A stretch of 8,220 bases of DNA. Source: Clostridium sp. CAG:411. GTDB taxonomy: Bacteria > Bacillota > Clostridia > Lachnospirales > Lachnospiraceae. The stretch spans positions 161,917 to 170,136 of the forward strand of contig FR899741.1 in the NCBI GenBank assembly GCA_000437275.1. The letters run 5' to 3'. The translations under genes and the position numbers were made by a program. The notes under the pieces are model-generated. The model saw nothing but the letters and a program-made list of their open reading frames with translations, was not told where the DNA came from and did not search any database. This document shows positions 7,568 to 8,220 of this stretch, piece after piece; positions within the stretch are counted from its first letter, which is position 1; every line of letters starts with the position of its first letter.

Positions 7568-7873
7568 TTACACAACGGCATGTCCATAATAAACATACTT
7601 TTTAGCAAGCTTCTTCTTATTCGTACCAGCCTGCACATAATTACCGCTTCTGTTTGTAATCATATATGCATCACTACCATAAACAGAACTGTTGTAATAT
7701 ACTTTATCCGCAATGGTAAGAGGTCCTTCTAAAAAGTCAACATATCCATGCATCTTTGCATTTATGCCACTGATAGGCATATCATAGGATTTAGCAGCTA
7801 AAGCCGTAAAACTTGCTGCAATTGTGCCACATAATAGTAATCCAGCAATTATTTTCAGTCTTGATTTTTTCAT
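7568..7873 (-). CDS. Small secreted cationic protein, possible bacteriocin-like effector
   Basis: I do not recognise this 101-residue protein by sequence. It has a clear Sec signal peptide: basic MKKSRLK, a hydrophobic core (8-25), and A-L-A before a likely cut near residue 26/27. The mature part is about 75 residues, with ten Tyr, no Cys or Trp, net positive charge and Gly/Asn turns (SDAYMITNRSGNYVQAGTNK), suggesting a small beta-rich fold stable outside the cell. The ATG at 7873 has AAGGAG nine bases upstream. It is the first gene of the operon, before two MacB-like permeases and an ATPase. That order (Sec-exported mini-protein, then membrane and ATPase genes) is the layout of lactococcin 972-type bacteriocin loci. 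A bacteriocin, a secreted cargo or a ligand of the transporter are all possible. Homology is not shown. The gene is real on the basis of signal peptide, ribosome site, promoter and context. Confidence 0.8.
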   Translation of the reverse strand: MKKSRLKIIAGLLLCGTIAASFTALAAKSYDMPISGINAKMHGYVDFLEGPLTIADKVYYNSSVYGSDAYMITNRSGNYVQAGTNKKKLAKKYVYYGHAVV

Positions 7874-7920
7874 ATTACTTTTCTCCTTATTGTAATAAAT
7901 TAGTCCTCATGTTGCATTGT

Positions 7921-7930
7921 AGTCGCGGCT
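7921..7930. promoter_or_regulatory. GC-rich near-palindrome at the start of the operon leader
   Basis: AGCCGCGACT on the minus strand is a near-perfect palindrome (8 of 10 positions symmetric, core CGCG) inside very AT-rich DNA. It lies roughly 5 to 14 bases downstream of the predicted transcription start, where a repressor site could act. It is a candidate operator only. Confidence 0.3.
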
Positions 7931-7940
7931 CACACAAAGA

Positions 7941-7969
7941 ATTGTATCACTTTTTCTTTTTTTATTCAA
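7941..7969 (-). promoter_or_regulatory. Promoter of the secreted protein-ABC transporter operon
   Basis: On the minus strand TTGAAT (7969-7964) is followed after 17 bases by TACAAT (7946-7941), and TGA just before the -10 gives an extended -10 element. Transcription would start near 7935, leaving a leader of about 60 nt. This is the only strong promoter I see before the four-gene unit. Confidence 0.75.
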
Positions 7970-8021
7970 CTTTTTTCTTTTTATATTTATTTTTTTAATT
8001 CCATGAATTTACCATAAAATA

Positions 8022-8056
8022 TAGAATTGAAAGATATTATTTAACTTTCAAATATA
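8022..8056. repeat. Inverted repeat upstream of the ABC operon promoter
   Basis: TAGAATTGAAAG (8022-8033) and CTTTCAAATATA (8045-8056) form an inverted repeat with 10 of 12 positions matching, including a perfect inner 7-bp TTGAAAG/CTTTCAA, separated by 11 bases. It sits about 55-85 bp upstream of the -35 box, a usual place for an activator or response regulator dimer. It could also be a chance structure in AT-rich DNA. Confidence 0.4.
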
Positions 8057-8220
8057 CCAGTAATTAAAATTATTTCATTAAATTGTGTGTTATAATCCAC
8101 CCTTTATGGTGTTATGTTTTTTTATTTAGTGTATTTTTCATTCTTTTATAATCTTGTATATATTATTATACTTTAATTTTAAAAATGCACACAAGAAAAC
8201 GTAGCTCAGCAAACTGAAGT

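Larger units (their letters stand above)
7874..8220. other. AT-rich non-coding region at the right end
   Basis: Besides the operon leader, promoter and inverted repeat described separately, this stretch has no credible gene on either strand; the longest start-to-stop runs are about ten codons. A weak minus-strand promoter-like pair (TTGTGT at 8194-8189, TATAAT at 8170-8165, 18-base spacer) and a plus-strand TGTTATAAT (8088-8096) without a -35 box occur, but such matches are common in DNA this AT-rich. The flanking gene on the right is outside the window. Confidence 0.6.

Noticed and set aside
7568..7873. Lipoprotein reading of the small secreted protein (Cys at residue 15)
   Set aside because: The residues before the Cys are LLL, not a lipobox with Gly/Ala/Ser at -1, and the Cys sits in the middle of the hydrophobic core. 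An A-L-A type cleavage site follows later.
7887..7910. Mini-ORF MRTNLLQ whose stop overlaps the ribosome site of the secreted protein gene
   Set aside because: It is seven codons long without its own ribosome site, and such runs are expected by chance. A leader peptide cannot be supported from sequence alone.
8068..8096. Plus-strand promoter TGTTATAAT at 8088-8096
   Set aside because: There is no -35 match at the proper spacing, and the only following ATG opens a ten-codon frame that ends inside the window.

Overview
The window reads as a chromosomal segment of a low-GC Gram-positive anaerobe, most likely a Clostridia/Lachnospiraceae-type bacterium. This placement is inferred from AT-rich codon use, strong AGGAGG-type ribosome binding sites, AT-rich intergenic DNA, a Firmicutes-style PilB and a PNPase of clostridial type; no marker gene fixes the species. 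Every gene I accept lies on the minus strand, so transcription runs from right to left.

Right to left there are three transcription units. (1) 7969-4412: a promoter (TTGAAT, 17 bp, TACAAT with an upstream TG) drives a 101-codon gene for a small secreted protein. Two MacB/FtsX-type ABC permeases and an ABC ATPase follow, and the unit ends in a strong intrinsic terminator 13 bases after the ATPase stop. (2) 4291-2030: pnp, polynucleotide phosphorylase, has its own extended -10 promoter, a leader of about 125 nt that can fold, and a hairpin at its 3' end. (3) 2009-35: pilB, the type IV pilus assembly ATPase, has a near-consensus promoter close to its start and a possible second one just after the pnp hairpin. 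Its operon probably continues beyond the left edge.

The genes fall into a core part and an accessory-looking part. pnp (RNA decay) and pilB (pilus extension, with an apparent c-di-GMP-binding N-terminal domain) have about 40% GC in spot counts. The ABC unit is lower, about 30-35% GC in spot counts, and looks like an accessory cassette. Its layout, a Sec-exported cationic Tyr-rich mini-protein followed by a dedicated MacB-like transporter with two separate permeases, resembles lactococcin 972-type bacteriocin/immunity loci. I cannot show sequence homology of the small protein to that family, so this is the best candidate in the window for something poorly described.

The non-coding stretches (1757-2061, 4150-4462, 7874-8220) hold promoters, terminators and several inverted repeats, listed below. 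I see no rRNA, tRNA, CRISPR array, insertion sequence or recognisable riboswitch.
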